The notes under the pieces are model-generated. The model saw nothing but the letters and a program-made list of their open reading frames with translations. It was not told the origin of the DNA and ran no database searches. Shown piece after piece: positions 35,459 through 44,821 of a stretch of 64,000 bases of DNA. The translations under genes were made by a program, and so were the position numbers. The stretch is from NCBI RefSeq assembly GCF_030687835.1, contig NZ_CP117449.1, forward strand, positions 3,472,001 through 3,536,000. The letters run 5' to 3'. Origin of the DNA: Pseudomonas hefeiensis (GTDB taxonomy: Bacteria; Pseudomonadota; Gammaproteobacteria; Pseudomonadales; Pseudomonadaceae). Within the stretch, counting starts at the first letter, position 1; each line of letters begins with the position of its first letter.

Positions 35459-36571
35459 TCAGCCTGGTTGAGCGCCGAGTGTAACGCCTGCTCGGGTGAA
35501 CATGTCAGGCTCGAGCTCTTTGAGTTGGGCCAAGGTCAGCGGCTTGAACGATTTGTCCAGCTGCAGCTTGGCGAACTTCTCCGGCGTCAGGCCGCCATTG
35601 CGGAACAGCTTACCCCGGACCGGCCCGAGCGCGTGATCCTGGAAGCTCGCCGGCTGAGTCGCCAGCCATTCGTAATAATTCAGGCTGGCGTCCACCTGGG
35701 CCCCGCCGTTGTCGCCCACCGAGGCGCGCGTGGCGTCCTTGGTGAACATCTCCGACAGCCTGGTGGTCGGCACCGTGGTGGAGCGGCAGTTGATGTGCGC
35801 CGGTGGCAGCGGGCCTTTGCCTAGGTCGAAGCGCATCCCGTCCAGGCCCTTGCATTGCTGCGAGGTCTTGCGGTCTAGCGTCGACACCCAGCGATAACCC
35901 AGCACCACGTCGCTGTTGGCCTTCAGCGTCTCCATTCGTGCCGTCGTGGCCACATGCTGGATTGCCGTCTGCACCACAGCAGCCGCGTTGCGGTTGCTCA
36001 CCGCCAGGACGCCATCCGTGAAGTTCTGCGCTGCGGTACCGCGAATCGCCTGGATAATCTGGGCGTTTGTCTGCCCCTGGCCGAAGCCGAGCCTGATGGT
36101 GTTGGTGACGCGCATAGTTTCGGTTCGGGTCCAGCCGCTCAGGAAGCTTTTCAGCAGCTTGCCACCGTCGATCCCCTTCACCTGCAGCGGATAGGAGAAC
36201 ACCGCCGCGCGGATCACCGTGTTTGTCGGCACCACCGCGTCGATGGAGAGCGCATTGCTCAGGCTTCTGGCTTCAAAACTCGACTCGTACAACGCGATGT
36301 CAACCAAATCGGCTTGCACCAGGTCGCCGTAGGCCTTGTAGATGTCCAGCAGCTTGCCGTCCACGCGGGCGAGGAACTGCTCAAGGCGGTCCCGGCTGTA
36401 GGTGGTCAGTTCCTTGCGGGTCAACTGCTCCCGCACCAGCTTGTCGATCTGGCGCAGGTACTTCTCGAACTTTTTGACCTCGCCGGCCTTAAGCCGCTCG
36501 ATCATCACCGAGTGGCGGGTCGTCTGTTCTATTAGCTGGCTGTCCGCCTGCGCCAGGTTTGTCGTCGGCAT
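35459..36571 (-). CDS. Phage head morphogenesis protein (Mu gpF-like)
   Basis: About 370 residues, with KGLDGMRFDLGKGPLPPAH and INCRS, the conserved end of the Mu F/minor head protein family. The start is uncertain because it overlaps the portal gene; ATG 36571 gives an 83-bp overlap, GTG 36604 is possible. Minor head protein near the portal. Confidence 0.82.
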   Translation of the reverse strand: MPTTNLAQADSQLIEQTTRHSVMIERLKAGEVKKFEKYLRQIDKLVREQLTRKELTTYSRDRLEQFLARVDGKLLDIYKAYGDLVQADLVDIALYESSFEARSLSNALSIDAVVPTNTVIRAAVFSYPLQVKGIDGGKLLKSFLSGWTRTETMRVTNTIRLGFGQGQTNAQIIQAIRGTAAQNFTDGVLAVSNRNAAAVVQTAIQHVATTARMETLKANSDVVLGYRWVSTLDRKTSQQCKGLDGMRFDLGKGPLPPAHINCRSTTVPTTRLSEMFTKDATRASVGDNGGAQVDASLNYYEWLATQPASFQDHALGPVRGKLFRNGGLTPEKFAKLQLDKSFKPLTLAQLKELEPDMFTRAGVTLGAQPG

Positions 36572-37949
36572 CGTCTTTGTCCAAGTTGATGCCGGCTGAC
36601 TCACGCTCTTCGCTGATCAGATCGGCTTCTTCGTCGTATGGGCGCTCCGGCAGCTTGCCGGTGGTGAGGTACTGCCAGTAGGTGTCGGCGCTGATCGTGC
36701 CCGCCATCACCCCCTTGTGCAGTTCGGCGAGCACCTGGGCATCTACTTCAGGCATCACAAACTCTGGCGTGACCTTGAACGCGACCTGCTCCGGGTCGTA
36801 ACCCTTCCACTCGGCGGCGTACCGCAATGCCTGCTCCACCGCTTCTGCCACCGTGATGACAATGCTGTGCAGCGTGGCGTGCTGGTCGTTCTGGCGAGTT
36901 TTACGAGCCTCCCCTGACTCAGTGCCGCCCACGTCCATGACCTTCGCGCCAGCTTCAAGAGCGGCATTCTTCTGGTCGTCCATGGCCGTGCGAACCGCTT
37001 CAATGCCAGCCCCCTGGAACTCCAAATAGCCGCACTTGCCATTTAGGCCTAGATCCCATGCTGCCGATGGGCCGGTTACGCTCAGCTCTACCGAATCATC
37101 AAGCCCGGAAACCCATGGTTGTGGGTGACTGGTCTGGTGCAGCGCGGTGAAGTAGTCAGCGCTGAGTTGGTAGGACTTCAAGGCGGCCCGCGCCATGGTC
37201 AGTAGCGGCACCTCGTCCACTTCAGGCGAGTTGTCTGTCGAGCCGCAATAGATCACCGGCAAGTAATACAGCCCCTTGATCAGGCGGGCATCAGCACCAG
37301 TGGTGCCAAGCGGCCTCAGGTCTTCGATAGTCGCGCCATCTTCCCCCAGTACTTCGCTGTGGCAGACGTTATCTATCATCTTGAAGACGCGATAAACCAT
37401 CTTGCTGTCGTGGTCGTACTCATCCTCGTTGTTGTCGCGGAACTCGCGAAACACGGAGAGGATCAGGTCCTGCCGGCCGCCCTGGCTGCCTACCTTCCAG
37501 TTGATGGCGTTGCGAGTGGCATAAGTCGAGAAGTACGGCTCGCCACCCTCATCGATATTGACTACCAGCGGCACCCGGCCATGGGAAATAGCCTGGCGAA
37601 CCATTCGAAAGAACAGTTGCTTGAGGCCGAAGCCGTCAGAGGTGGCGTTTTCCTCCAGCCCCTGCATGCCAGATGGAAGCATGATCTCGGGAATCAACCT
37701 CGAAACCAATCCCATCATCGAACGCAACGCATCGCGGACCCAGTGTTCGTACTGAGCCCTGGCCGTGTAGTTCTCATACAGGTATTTGTTGCCGTCGCCG
37801 TCCTGCTTTTCAGCCTCTACCATGCCGCTGGGCTTGGGTAGATTGCGCTGGTTGCGCTTGACGGCGCATTCGCCCTCGAGCGCATCGTCCATCATTTTCC
37901 ACTCGGCGATGTGCGCGTCGTAGTCGGGGTTTGTCGATTGCACTGGCAT
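36489..37949 (-). CDS. Portal protein (DUF4055-like)
   Basis: A 486-residue protein directly after the terminase, starting MPVQSTNPDYDAHIAEWKMM. Length and order (terminase, portal, gpF) fit a portal. It should form the dodecameric ring for DNA entry. Confidence 0.82.
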   Translation of the reverse strand: MPVQSTNPDYDAHIAEWKMMDDALEGECAVKRNQRNLPKPSGMVEAEKQDGDGNKYLYENYTARAQYEHWVRDALRSMMGLVSRLIPEIMLPSGMQGLEENATSDGFGLKQLFFRMVRQAISHGRVPLVVNIDEGGEPYFSTYATRNAINWKVGSQGGRQDLILSVFREFRDNNEDEYDHDSKMVYRVFKMIDNVCHSEVLGEDGATIEDLRPLGTTGADARLIKGLYYLPVIYCGSTDNSPEVDEVPLLTMARAALKSYQLSADYFTALHQTSHPQPWVSGLDDSVELSVTGPSAAWDLGLNGKCGYLEFQGAGIEAVRTAMDDQKNAALEAGAKVMDVGGTESGEARKTRQNDQHATLHSIVITVAEAVEQALRYAAEWKGYDPEQVAFKVTPEFVMPEVDAQVLAELHKGVMAGTISADTYWQYLTTGKLPERPYDEEADLISEERESAGINLDKDDADDKPGAGGQPANRTDDPPLGDDRAA

Positions 37950-39268
37950 CAGGCCAAGCCTCCAATTCGGCGTGTTCCGCCTGTGCGTGTTTTGATCGGG
38001 TAGCGTTTGGCAATGAAGTAGCCGGGCGCATCCACCAGGTGGTCATATCCGGCCTTCTTGTCGGGCTCGCCCTTATCCGTGTAGATCTGACGTTCCAGGC
38101 ACTGCGTGTATTTCGGGCACTGGTCTACGTTCACCAGGTAGCGATGCTCTCCATAGGTATTGGCAAACATCGCGCACATGGCGTTGACCCGGTCCTTCAC
38201 CGCCGGATTGGTCGAATCCACAATTACGGTGAAGCCAGCCTTCTTGAGCAAAGACAAGTCCGACTCGCTTGCACTCTTGCTGCTTGTGTTCTGGCCGCTG
38301 GCGTCCGGATAGATCGCAATGCTGTGGTCAGGGAAGCGAAGCTTGATCTTGTCGATCATCTCTGGCGTATCCCGCACCTCGGAAAACTCACTAAGGGCCA
38401 GCGGTAGGTCGTCACGTATGACATGCACCACAGCCGCCATCTTCATGACGTTGAAGTCCATGCCGATGTGCAGCGCCTCGCCGCGCTTAATCGTCTCGCT
38501 GGTGCGGTTCGCCTCACGGTTGAACGTGTAGTAGACGACGCCCTGGTAGTTCTCAAAGCTGGCCTCATACTCTTGCCGGAACGTCCGGGGATCCATCTTG
38601 CGACGGGCAGCCTCGATTTCTTCCGGCGGAACGTTGCCACCATCGAGTGACGTGTAAAGCCAGCTACGGTGGTCAGGCTCATGTCCTGGCTTACCGTCTT
38701 GAAACGTGTCGTAGCAGTGGTTGAATCCTTTTGGTGTGCCAATGCGCAGTGCATGACCGCCCTTTCGAACCTCGCCGTTCGGGAGCGTGTAGGTGCAGGT
38801 CGAGAGCATCGGCCGGATGACTTCTTCCCAAGCCGCGTATTTGCAGTCGGCCCATTCGTCCACAAGGATGAAGAACAGACCTGAACCACGCAGATCGTCG
38901 TAGTTCTCCAGACCGACACACCGGAGTAAGTGACCGCTCTTCAGCGTGATCAACATGTCCGTTTCGTTCGGCTTGGTCGCCAGCCAAGATTTCGGGATGG
39001 CCTGCTTCAGCCTGCGCCAGAAAACCCGACGGGCCTGCTTCTGCGTCGGCGCGGCGTACCAGATTTCATCCTCGACGCTGACGTTCCAGGCAGCAGCGAG
39101 CTTTGCGGCCCGGCGCATCTCAGCCTTGCCGAGGAAAGTCTTACCGAACCGGCGACCGCACACCGCATCGCGAAAGCGCGCCTCAGGCTGGAAGCCCCAG
39201 CAGTAAATGTTCGCCTGTTTCGGCGTCAGCGCGACCAGCCCATCAGAGATACGGGCTGGTAGGGACAT
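37949..39268 (-). CDS. Terminase large subunit
   Basis: A 439-residue packaging motor. Walker A is CGRRFGKT (Lys43), Walker B FILVDE (Asp137-Glu138), and the C-terminal nuclease begins near IGMDFNVMKMA with a metal-binding Asp, followed by later acidic residues (IYPDASG). All core motifs are intact. It overlaps the small subunit by 26 bp. Confidence 0.92.
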   Translation of the reverse strand: MSLPARISDGLVALTPKQANIYCWGFQPEARFRDAVCGRRFGKTFLGKAEMRRAAKLAAAWNVSVEDEIWYAAPTQKQARRVFWRRLKQAIPKSWLATKPNETDMLITLKSGHLLRCVGLENYDDLRGSGLFFILVDEWADCKYAAWEEVIRPMLSTCTYTLPNGEVRKGGHALRIGTPKGFNHCYDTFQDGKPGHEPDHRSWLYTSLDGGNVPPEEIEAARRKMDPRTFRQEYEASFENYQGVVYYTFNREANRTSETIKRGEALHIGMDFNVMKMAAVVHVIRDDLPLALSEFSEVRDTPEMIDKIKLRFPDHSIAIYPDASGQNTSSKSASESDLSLLKKAGFTVIVDSTNPAVKDRVNAMCAMFANTYGEHRYLVNVDQCPKYTQCLERQIYTDKGEPDKKAGYDHLVDAPGYFIAKRYPIKTRTGGTRRIGGLA

Positions 39269-39718
39269 CTTCGTCAGGCCTCAACACATATTCAGCGGCA
39301 GGTTCGGCACCCGCCTCTGATCCAGGGGGTTTGATTGGTTCAAGGCGGCGATTCACGAAGACGTCACCCACCTCCTTGGCGGCCTGCTCCAGCAGCTGGG
39401 CAGTCAGCGCCATGTTCTTCATGTTCTCGGCCTTTTCGGCCATGCGCCCAAGCGTGCGGAGGCGAAACGCACGGTTGGCAATCGGTATGTCCGCGGTCTC
39501 TTCGCGGAAACGCTTTCGGGCAGCATGGAATAGCTCTACCCACTTCGCGCCAAGCCCCTGCCCTGCATACTTAGTCGGGTCGTGCGATTCACACTGCTGA
39601 CGACTGATCTCTATGCCGAATTCCGTCTTTGACCGCTGCCACCACCTGAGATGGCGTATCAAAAGCAGGCAAGTGCCTGAACAATGAAGGCTTTGACCTC
39701 GCTTCGTAGTACTGCCAT
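39243..39718 (-). CDS. Terminase small subunit (DUF2280-like), frameshifted N-terminus
   Basis: The intact frame (TTG at 39662 to 39243) encodes FGIEISRQQC, KWVELFHAARKRF and DIPIANRAFRLR, the DUF2280 pattern. Upstream, in another frame from ATG 39718, the expected family start MAVLRSEVKAFIVQALACF is present, but a fourth T and then an extra G break the frame twice. Either the gene is damaged, or the assembly has two one-base errors, or translation starts internally. Confidence 0.75.
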
Positions 39719-39750
39719 ATGGGGTTCATCCGTCAAAACCTGTCACAGAA

Positions 39751-40374
39751 TCAGGCCAACTTGAGCAGACAGGTTCCGCAGGCCCTCGATATGTTCAATT
39801 TCCCCACCTCAGCAGGACTGTTTGCAGCATCCACCAACGCCTGAACGTCATGGCTTGCACCGTAGCGGCGGACCACTCCGACGAACTCTTCAACGTCGTG
39901 CCCGCGCATCTCAAGCTTGGGTAGGCCTTCCTGGGTGAACTTGGGCTGGCCGTACCCGTCACGCGCTTGGGCGATGTGGTACAGCTCATGCTCAACCAGG
40001 GCACAGAAGTCGGCGTCGCTGCACTGGGCGCAGTAGTCAGCGGCAAGGGTGATGATGAAAGCCGGCACCTCGCCGAACCAGTCACGCATCTGCTGTTCCA
40101 TCCGGGCTTTCTGCCAACCACCTGCGCGGAATGCTACCTGTTCAGCCTGGCCCAGGACCGTGCGGCCTTGCTTGTTGAAGCTCGACGATGCCCACATGAC
40201 CCGGATGTCCGCATCCAGTAGGTGGGCATGGTCTACGTTGTGAATGCTCCCGGTGTCGGCAAGGATCTCGGTCTGGAGCCAATCCCACACTTCCGGCGCT
40301 GGTGTAAGGCGTATACCGAAGTCGGATAGCTCCGACAGCTCAAGCAGTGACGATGGAGGGAGTGGCCTATCCAT
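39751..40374 (-). CDS. Putative metallopeptidase
   Basis: A 207-residue protein with a zinc-protease signature VEHELYHIAQ (HExxH) near the middle, as in the phage putative metallopeptidase family often placed before the terminase. Substrate unknown. Confidence 0.75.
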   Translation of the reverse strand: MDRPLPPSSLLELSELSDFGIRLTPAPEVWDWLQTEILADTGSIHNVDHAHLLDADIRVMWASSSFNKQGRTVLGQAEQVAFRAGGWQKARMEQQMRDWFGEVPAFIITLAADYCAQCSDADFCALVEHELYHIAQARDGYGQPKFTQEGLPKLEMRGHDVEEFVGVVRRYGASHDVQALVDAANSPAEVGKLNISRACGTCLLKLA

Positions 40375-40447
40375 GGTTCACCTTGAGCTTGAAATAGTGG
40401 CTGGTTGCCGGTATTGGTGCAGTTCAACTCAACGGAAGGAAAACAAC

Positions 40448-40651
40448 ATGTCCGAAATCGCTAAGAACGTCCTTGAAGCATCACCAGACTAGACCTCTGA
40501 GGAAATCCTTCGGAAGTATGCTGTCGCTGCAGCGCTGGAAGTTATCGCGGCGCGCGCACCAGCAATGACGTCAACAGGTCAGCTTGAACACGAAATGAGT
40601 AGGCTTTCCAAGTACGCCGACCAGATCCAAGAAGCACTGAAAGCGAAGTGA
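40448..40651 (+). pseudogene. Small helical gene interrupted by an in-frame TAG
   Basis: The frame starts MSEIAKNVLEASPD after a good GGAAGG site, meets TAG at 40490-40492 and continues in the same frame for 52 more codons (EEILRKYAVAAALEVIAA onward) to TGA at 40651. Codon use stays coding-like past the stop, so a 67-residue gene has one nonsense mutation or is read through. Confidence 0.6.
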
Positions 40652-40682
40652 TCCACCCGTGCCGCACTCACCTGCGGCACAC

Positions 40683-40937
40683 CTACCCTTCCCCGTTATC
40701 CAGCAGCACATCAATCAGCTTCTGCTCGCCCAGGCGCATGGCGCCCAGGCATTGCAGGTCGTCGCACTTGGGGCCGAGGCCGAACACGGTCACTTCGCCC
40801 TTCGCACCGATCAGGGTCAGGGCTCCTACAGTGCATTCCGGGTGGACACCAGCATCAAGGTCTTCGGCGATCTTTCGCAGGGTCTTGGCGGCGTCTCTCC
40901 ATCCCTCGCGCTTGAAATCGATCAGCTTGGCGGTCAT
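40683..40937 (-). CDS. Small phage protein
   Basis: An 84-residue protein starting MTAKLIDFKREGWRDAAKTL, coupled by a 4-bp overlap to the gene upstream. Unrecognised. Confidence 0.6.
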   Translation of the reverse strand: MTAKLIDFKREGWRDAAKTLRKIAEDLDAGVHPECTVGALTLIGAKGEVTVFGLGPKCDDLQCLGAMRLGEQKLIDVLLDNGEG

Positions 40938-41125
40938 TTGCTCACCATGATGTGGGTCTGCGCGTGGGCGTGCCCTTGCAGCTCTGCGACGATCAGGCCC
41001 TGGGGCAGCCCGGCGGCCTTGGCTGCATCTACCGCCTTGGCGATCGCCAAATCCAGATCGGTCAGCGCCTTGTTGATGTCCTGGCCCATAGGGAGAGCGT
41101 GGCGCAGGCGGGTTACGTTGGTCAT
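40934..41125 (-). CDS. Small phage protein
   Basis: A 63-residue Ala-rich helical protein, overlapping its neighbours by 4 bp on both sides. Unrecognised. Confidence 0.6.
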   Translation of the reverse strand: MTNVTRLRHALPMGQDINKALTDLDLAIAKAVDAAKAAGLPQGLIVAELQGHAHAQTHIMVSK

Positions 41126-41343
41126 ACACCCTCCAGCGGAACCACGTTGATCTCACCCCACACAGGGCGGTAGTCGATGTGCTTGCCGTCAGTGCAACGC
41201 AGCGGCATTTCCGCAACCACAGCGATGCCGACCTTCGTGTCGCAGTAGGTCACGCAATCAATGCGCTCACCGTCGAGGAAGACCTCACGCTGCCCACGAC
41301 CATCGTCGGCCCAATGAACGTGCTCGCCTGATTGATCGGCCAT
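41122..41343 (-). CDS. Small phage protein
   Basis: A 73-residue protein starting MADQSGEHVHWADDGRGQRE, first of a coupled trio. Unrecognised. Confidence 0.6.
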   Translation of the reverse strand: MADQSGEHVHWADDGRGQREVFLDGERIDCVTYCDTKVGIAVVAEMPLRCTDGKHIDYRPVWGEINVVPLEGV

Positions 41344-41354
41344 AACTCTCTCCA

Positions 41355-41394
41355 GTGTCGCGACACAATTTGCTGATGCGCGAAACGTGTCGCG
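41355..41394. repeat. Palindromic GTGTCGCGACAC and related AAACGTGTCGCG
   Basis: A perfect 12-bp palindrome (41355-41366) followed by AAACGTGTCGCG (41383-41394), between the holin pair and the small-gene trio. The second element recurs at 47762 near the rha gene, with an inverted copy at 47738. Operator or other binding site (inference). Confidence 0.55.
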
Positions 41395-41396
41395 CT

Positions 41397-41717
41397 CTAC
41401 CGCTTCTTCTCGCAGCCCATGCAGCGCTCACAGTTCAGGTGCCGACACAGCCAGGCTTTCACCCGCTGCCAGTACGTGACCATGAACAGATGGCGGATAC
41501 CGGCCAGGGCCAGGGCGATGTGCAGCGTCAGCCCCGCTACAGTCGGACCGAACAGGAAGCTGTTGTGCCCGGTGGTGACCACATAGGCGCTGATGGCGAT
41601 GGCCGAGTAGATCAGCTTCCCAAGGATGCCGTCCCTCACCTTCCCGCTCACCACGCACCAGAACGCCCACAAGGCGATCAGGCCGCAGGCGATGGAGTTG
41701 ATCAGTTCAAGCTTCAT
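41397..41717 (-). CDS. Holin-like membrane protein
   Basis: A 106-residue protein with three hydrophobic helices and a charged, cysteine-rich tail (NCERCMGCEKKR). It is coupled to a second holin-like gene by a 4-bp overlap. A holin or antiholin role is likely from topology and pairing. Confidence 0.65.
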   Translation of the reverse strand: MKLELINSIACGLIALWAFWCVVSGKVRDGILGKLIYSAIAISAYVVTTGHNSFLFGPTVAGLTLHIALALAGIRHLFMVTYWQRVKAWLCRHLNCERCMGCEKKR

Positions 41718-42043
41718 GGTGGATTGCCTCCCCCGAACCGCTGGCGGATGAACGCCCAGAGGTCAGCGGCTTTGATGGCCCGGGTAATGGCGGCAATGAG
41801 CGATCCGCCGAAGGTGCCCAGTAGGAAACCAACACCGGCAACACTGCGCGGCTCGACCACTCCGAAATAGGAACTGATCAGGCCCGTCAGGTAATGGGCG
41901 CAGACCGCACCCGAGAAAATGAAGATGGCCCAGGCCTTTCGGTCTACCAGGTCATCGCGGTGCCAGAAGCTGGCAGCGATCGCGCCAATCAGTCCGGCAA
42001 ATGCCCAGTCGAGCTTATCGAACAGGCGCTGTAGAAACTCCAT
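41714..42043 (-). CDS. Holin-like membrane protein
   Basis: A 109-residue protein with about three membrane helices and a charged C-terminus, typical of class I holins. Start MEFLQRLFDKLDWAFAG at 42043. With its partner it should release the endolysin encoded 27 kb downstream in the same unit. Confidence 0.7.
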   Translation of the reverse strand: MEFLQRLFDKLDWAFAGLIGAIAASFWHRDDLVDRKAWAIFIFSGAVCAHYLTGLISSYFGVVEPRSVAGVGFLLGTFGGSLIAAITRAIKAADLWAFIRQRFGGGNPP

Positions 42044-42409
42044 GCCTTCGACTCCGACTGTGCATGATTGAAGAAAATAGGCCTGCGACGGCCTGGGCAT
42101 TGCCCGAAAACGAAAAAGCCCCGATCAATGTCGAGGCCCTAAATAGGGTCGCTGTCTTTCCAGCAGTCAGCCAAAGACCATCACAGCGTCAACGCCCCAT
42201 TGCATCGATCTCGCTGATCCTGTCTCGCGCCACTCTGGAAGTCAGGTGTGAACAGAGCGCGCGGGCTGCCGGTGTTCTTTCGTGACGCGTGACTTCCGGC
42301 GATACCGCGTCCAGGGAGTCCCGAGGGCTGTCCTGGCTACAGGTGAAATCGGAGCAATAAAAAACCCGGCGCTTGGCCGGGTTCAGGGTTTCGTGTGCAT
42401 TCGCTGGGC
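42044..42409. other. Gene-free stretch with leftward hairpins
   Basis: No supported gene. It holds a leftward terminator-like hairpin near 42112-42140 and another at 42357-42383. Confidence 0.5.
42357..42383 (-). terminator. Leftward terminator
   Basis: AACCCGGC (42363-42370) pairs with GCCGGGTT (42376-42383), with a T-run on the minus strand after the small Pro/Gly-rich gene. Confidence 0.75.
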
Positions 42410-42625
42410 CTACTTCGCGCCGCCGTTCCCGCGATCCGTCTGAGCGTCCTGACCAGACCCAGGATTGCCGGGCGGCGGATCCCAATCTACAGGCCTTTCG
42501 CCAGTGCCTTGCTTGGGCTCAGACTCAGCCTGATCAAGCCCGGAACCATGACCTTCGCCTGTATCAGGCGCTTCGTCGTCTGGCCCAGGGTATGGCGCTT
42601 CCGGACCGTTGTTGTCATCCACCAT
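42410..42625 (-). CDS. Small disordered Pro/Gly/Asp-rich protein
   Basis: A 71-residue low-complexity acidic protein. GGAG precedes the ATG at 42625, and terminators lie on both sides. Unrecognised. Confidence 0.5.
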   Translation of the reverse strand: MVDDNNGPEAPYPGPDDEAPDTGEGHGSGLDQAESEPKQGTGERPVDWDPPPGNPGSGQDAQTDRGNGGAK

Positions 42626-42716
42626 GGCGTGTCTCCTCAATGGAGCGCAGGATCTGCGCATAATTTTGAGAGGATCTGATCAGGCGGAAAGTGCAACGGC
42701 GGCGACGAGCGGAAAA

Positions 42717-42741
42717 CAAAAAACCCGGCACAGTGGCCGGG
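42717..42741 (-). terminator. Leftward terminator
   Basis: CCCGGC (42724-42729) pairs with GCCGGG (42736-42741) with a T-rich minus-strand tail, downstream of the gene ending at 42827. Confidence 0.75.
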
Positions 42742-42826
42742 CTTCTATGTGTCAATCCCTAACGCGCAAGATCGACAGGATGGGTGAATCCTCTCTCACT
42801 TTCTCACTCATTGCAATGGCTTTTTG

Positions 42827-43372
42827 CTACGCCGCGCAAGTTTCGATCAAGCCCTCTGTATCCAACAACTCTTGGGCGGCGGTCAGCGCTTCGTTGACCT
42901 GGTCATCCAACGCCTTACGGATGTTCGATCGCCACCGGTACCGGGTCGATTCTGGCTTGCCGTCGTTGTCCCAGTTGGTGATGTCGTACCAGGCTGCTGG
43001 CAGGACGGTCGCAGACCGTTTGCCCTCGGCACCGCCCACCTGGGGAATCGCCCAAGTCAGAATCGCGCATTCTCGGAACCGCTGCGGCGCCGGCGACTTC
43101 ACTGAGTTTAGCAGCTCAAGGATTGCACCATGCTTGCGCTCGTCGTGGGTCGAGTACTTCGCAACCAATGCCCGCCAGTGCGCCGCCGACAGCGACTTAT
43201 GCAGCCGGCCGAACACCCAGCAGTCGGTCAGGAAGGCAGCCTCCTTACCGACGATCTCCCCCTTCTGCTTGGCGCACTGCACCTTGGGCTCGAAGTCGCA
43301 GCCGCCGGCGGAGTTGATGGTCTCGGCGGCCAAGGCCCGAACCACTGCTGAAACAATGTTGCGATAGGTCAT
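42827..43372 (-). CDS. Phage protein at the antiterminator position
   Basis: A 181-residue protein starting MTYRNIVSAVVRALAAETIN. It is the last gene of the ninB/ninG block before the late genes, where lambdoid phages carry antiterminator Q. Several downstream terminators need such a factor. No Q family motif is recognised, so the role is inference from position. Confidence 0.6.
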   Translation of the reverse strand: MTYRNIVSAVVRALAAETINSAGGCDFEPKVQCAKQKGEIVGKEAAFLTDCWVFGRLHKSLSAAHWRALVAKYSTHDERKHGAILELLNSVKSPAPQRFRECAILTWAIPQVGGAEGKRSATVLPAAWYDITNWDNDGKPESTRYRWRSNIRKALDDQVNEALTAAQELLDTEGLIETCAA

Positions 43373-43713
43373 GCTGCAGCCCTCGGCCAGATGTTCAAAC
43401 CTTCTTTTTCGCCACCGTCGTAGCAACTGCGCGCCCGGTTGTGTCGGTCGTTCCAGCGCTCAATCGCGATCCGCATCACGTCAGCCACCTCGAGGTCGTA
43501 GATATGCTCGAATGTGCCGAGGGAGCACGTGTTGATGTTTGGGCCCTGGGCGCCACAGTCATGACACCAGACATGCGCCTCGTACGACTCGTCGAAGTCT
43601 TCGTTCTGCTTGTGCTCCTCGAACACCTCCTCCCTGGTGATCCAGTTGTGCGCAATGATGCATGGCGGCCCTTCGCAGAATGGACATGGGTTCATCTTGA
43701 TTGGCTCGATCAT
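43369..43713 (-). CDS. Lar-like zinc-ribbon protein
   Basis: A 114-residue protein with NPCPFCEG, VWCHDCGAQGP and a C-terminal AIERWNDR, the pattern of Lar-type restriction-alleviation proteins that bind zinc. Coupled to both neighbours. Whether it counters type I restriction is unknown. Confidence 0.65.
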   Translation of the reverse strand: MIEPIKMNPCPFCEGPPCIIAHNWITREEVFEEHKQNEDFDESYEAHVWCHDCGAQGPNINTCSLGTFEHIYDLEVADVMRIAIERWNDRHNRARSCYDGGEKEGLNIWPRAAA

Positions 43714-44354
43714 GCTGCGTACCCCTTCTTCAGTTCGCGAGTCTTGGCCCGGTATTCGGCGGTGATGACTTTCAATTCTTCGACGGTGTACTTGCGCGGC
43801 TCGTGGTCGGACTCCAGGGCCTCGACCGCCTCCAGGCCGATCCGGGCAATGAGGCCGGTGCGGAATCCTTGGGAAACGGTGTACCCCTTCCGGGCGTGCA
43901 TGTAGGAGCCCGAGTTACAGGCTTTGCATTGGAGCCAGATGTTGGTAGGAGTCAGCCTCAACTCTGGCCGGGCGCCCTTGCCCATGAAGTGGCCGGCATC
44001 GAACGCGCCGCCAACCTTCCAGCCCTGCGCTGCGCGGATCTCTTCCTGGCTCAGACCGCAGCTGATACAGCCACTCCCGATGCTCAGTTCGTAGTTGCGG
44101 CGGTAGTCGCGCAAGGCCTTCTCCGCATCCTTGAGGTGATCCGCCCTGCTCTTCAGCTTCTCCTTGCGAACCTTGATCTCCCGGCGTTCGACTTGGGCCA
44201 GCTCCTTGCGCTTCTTCTCCTGCTTTGTCCGGGCGATCACTACCCCGCAGTCCGGTGAACACCAAGACTGGAAGCTTGCCTTGGGGACGAATGAGGCCCT
44301 GCACGTTGTGACGGCGCATTTTTTCGGGCGGGGCTGCTTTGCTGTGAGGCTCAT
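43710..44354 (-). CDS. ninG: Recombination protein NinG
   Basis: The 214-residue protein has an N-terminal cysteine region (KKCAVTTCRASF, WCSPDCG), a charged coiled coil and an HNH-like part with CISCG, FDAGHFMGKG and WLQCKACN. This is the layout of NinG/Rap, a branched-DNA recombination nuclease. It follows NinB with a 4-bp overlap. Confidence 0.88.
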   Translation of the reverse strand: MSLTAKQPRPKKCAVTTCRASFVPKASFQSWCSPDCGVVIARTKQEKKRKELAQVERREIKVRKEKLKSRADHLKDAEKALRDYRRNYELSIGSGCISCGLSQEEIRAAQGWKVGGAFDAGHFMGKGARPELRLTPTNIWLQCKACNSGSYMHARKGYTVSQGFRTGLIARIGLEAVEALESDHEPRKYTVEELKVITAEYRAKTRELKKGYAA

Positions 44355-44821
44355 GCAGCCACCTCGCCTAGCAGATCGGTGAACACCACTCCATGGCCGG
44401 TGAAGTACGCGGCCATGCGATCGGTGTACTGGATGCCTTGGGCGCGATTGAACAGGCTGGTCACCGGGAAGCCATCGGGGCCGAAGAGCTTGTGCTCGCC
44501 CATCAAGGCCAGCTTCTCCTCGTAGGGCAGATGGCGCATGACCCGGTACCAAGCAGCCTGGAATCCCGAATCCTCGTTCAGCAGGATCTGCACACCAAAG
44601 TGGAGTTTGCAGTAACGCCTGGCGTCGGCCGGGTCGCCGATCTGGGTCATCTCGGATATACGCTTGTACATCGCGAACCACAGTGCGTTCTGGTCGAGCG
44701 TGCGGTCCTTGCCTGGCCGCAGAGAGACCACCACGAACTTCTTCGCCTTGTACATGGCAGTTAGGCTGGTGATGGCCTCGGATAGCTTGGCCTGGCAGTT
44801 GACGGAGATTTTGTCGGTCAT
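44351..44821 (-). CDS. ninB: NinB-like recombination protein
   Basis: A 156-residue protein with RTLDQNALWFAMYKRISE, a pattern of NinB/Orf-type mediators, followed directly by NinG as in lambdoid nin regions. The alternative DUF1367 family has a similar motif, so the exact family is moderate. Confidence 0.68.
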   Translation of the reverse strand: MTDKISVNCQAKLSEAITSLTAMYKAKKFVVVSLRPGKDRTLDQNALWFAMYKRISEMTQIGDPADARRYCKLHFGVQILLNEDSGFQAAWYRVMRHLPYEEKLALMGEHKLFGPDGFPVTSLFNRAQGIQYTDRMAAYFTGHGVVFTDLLGEVAA

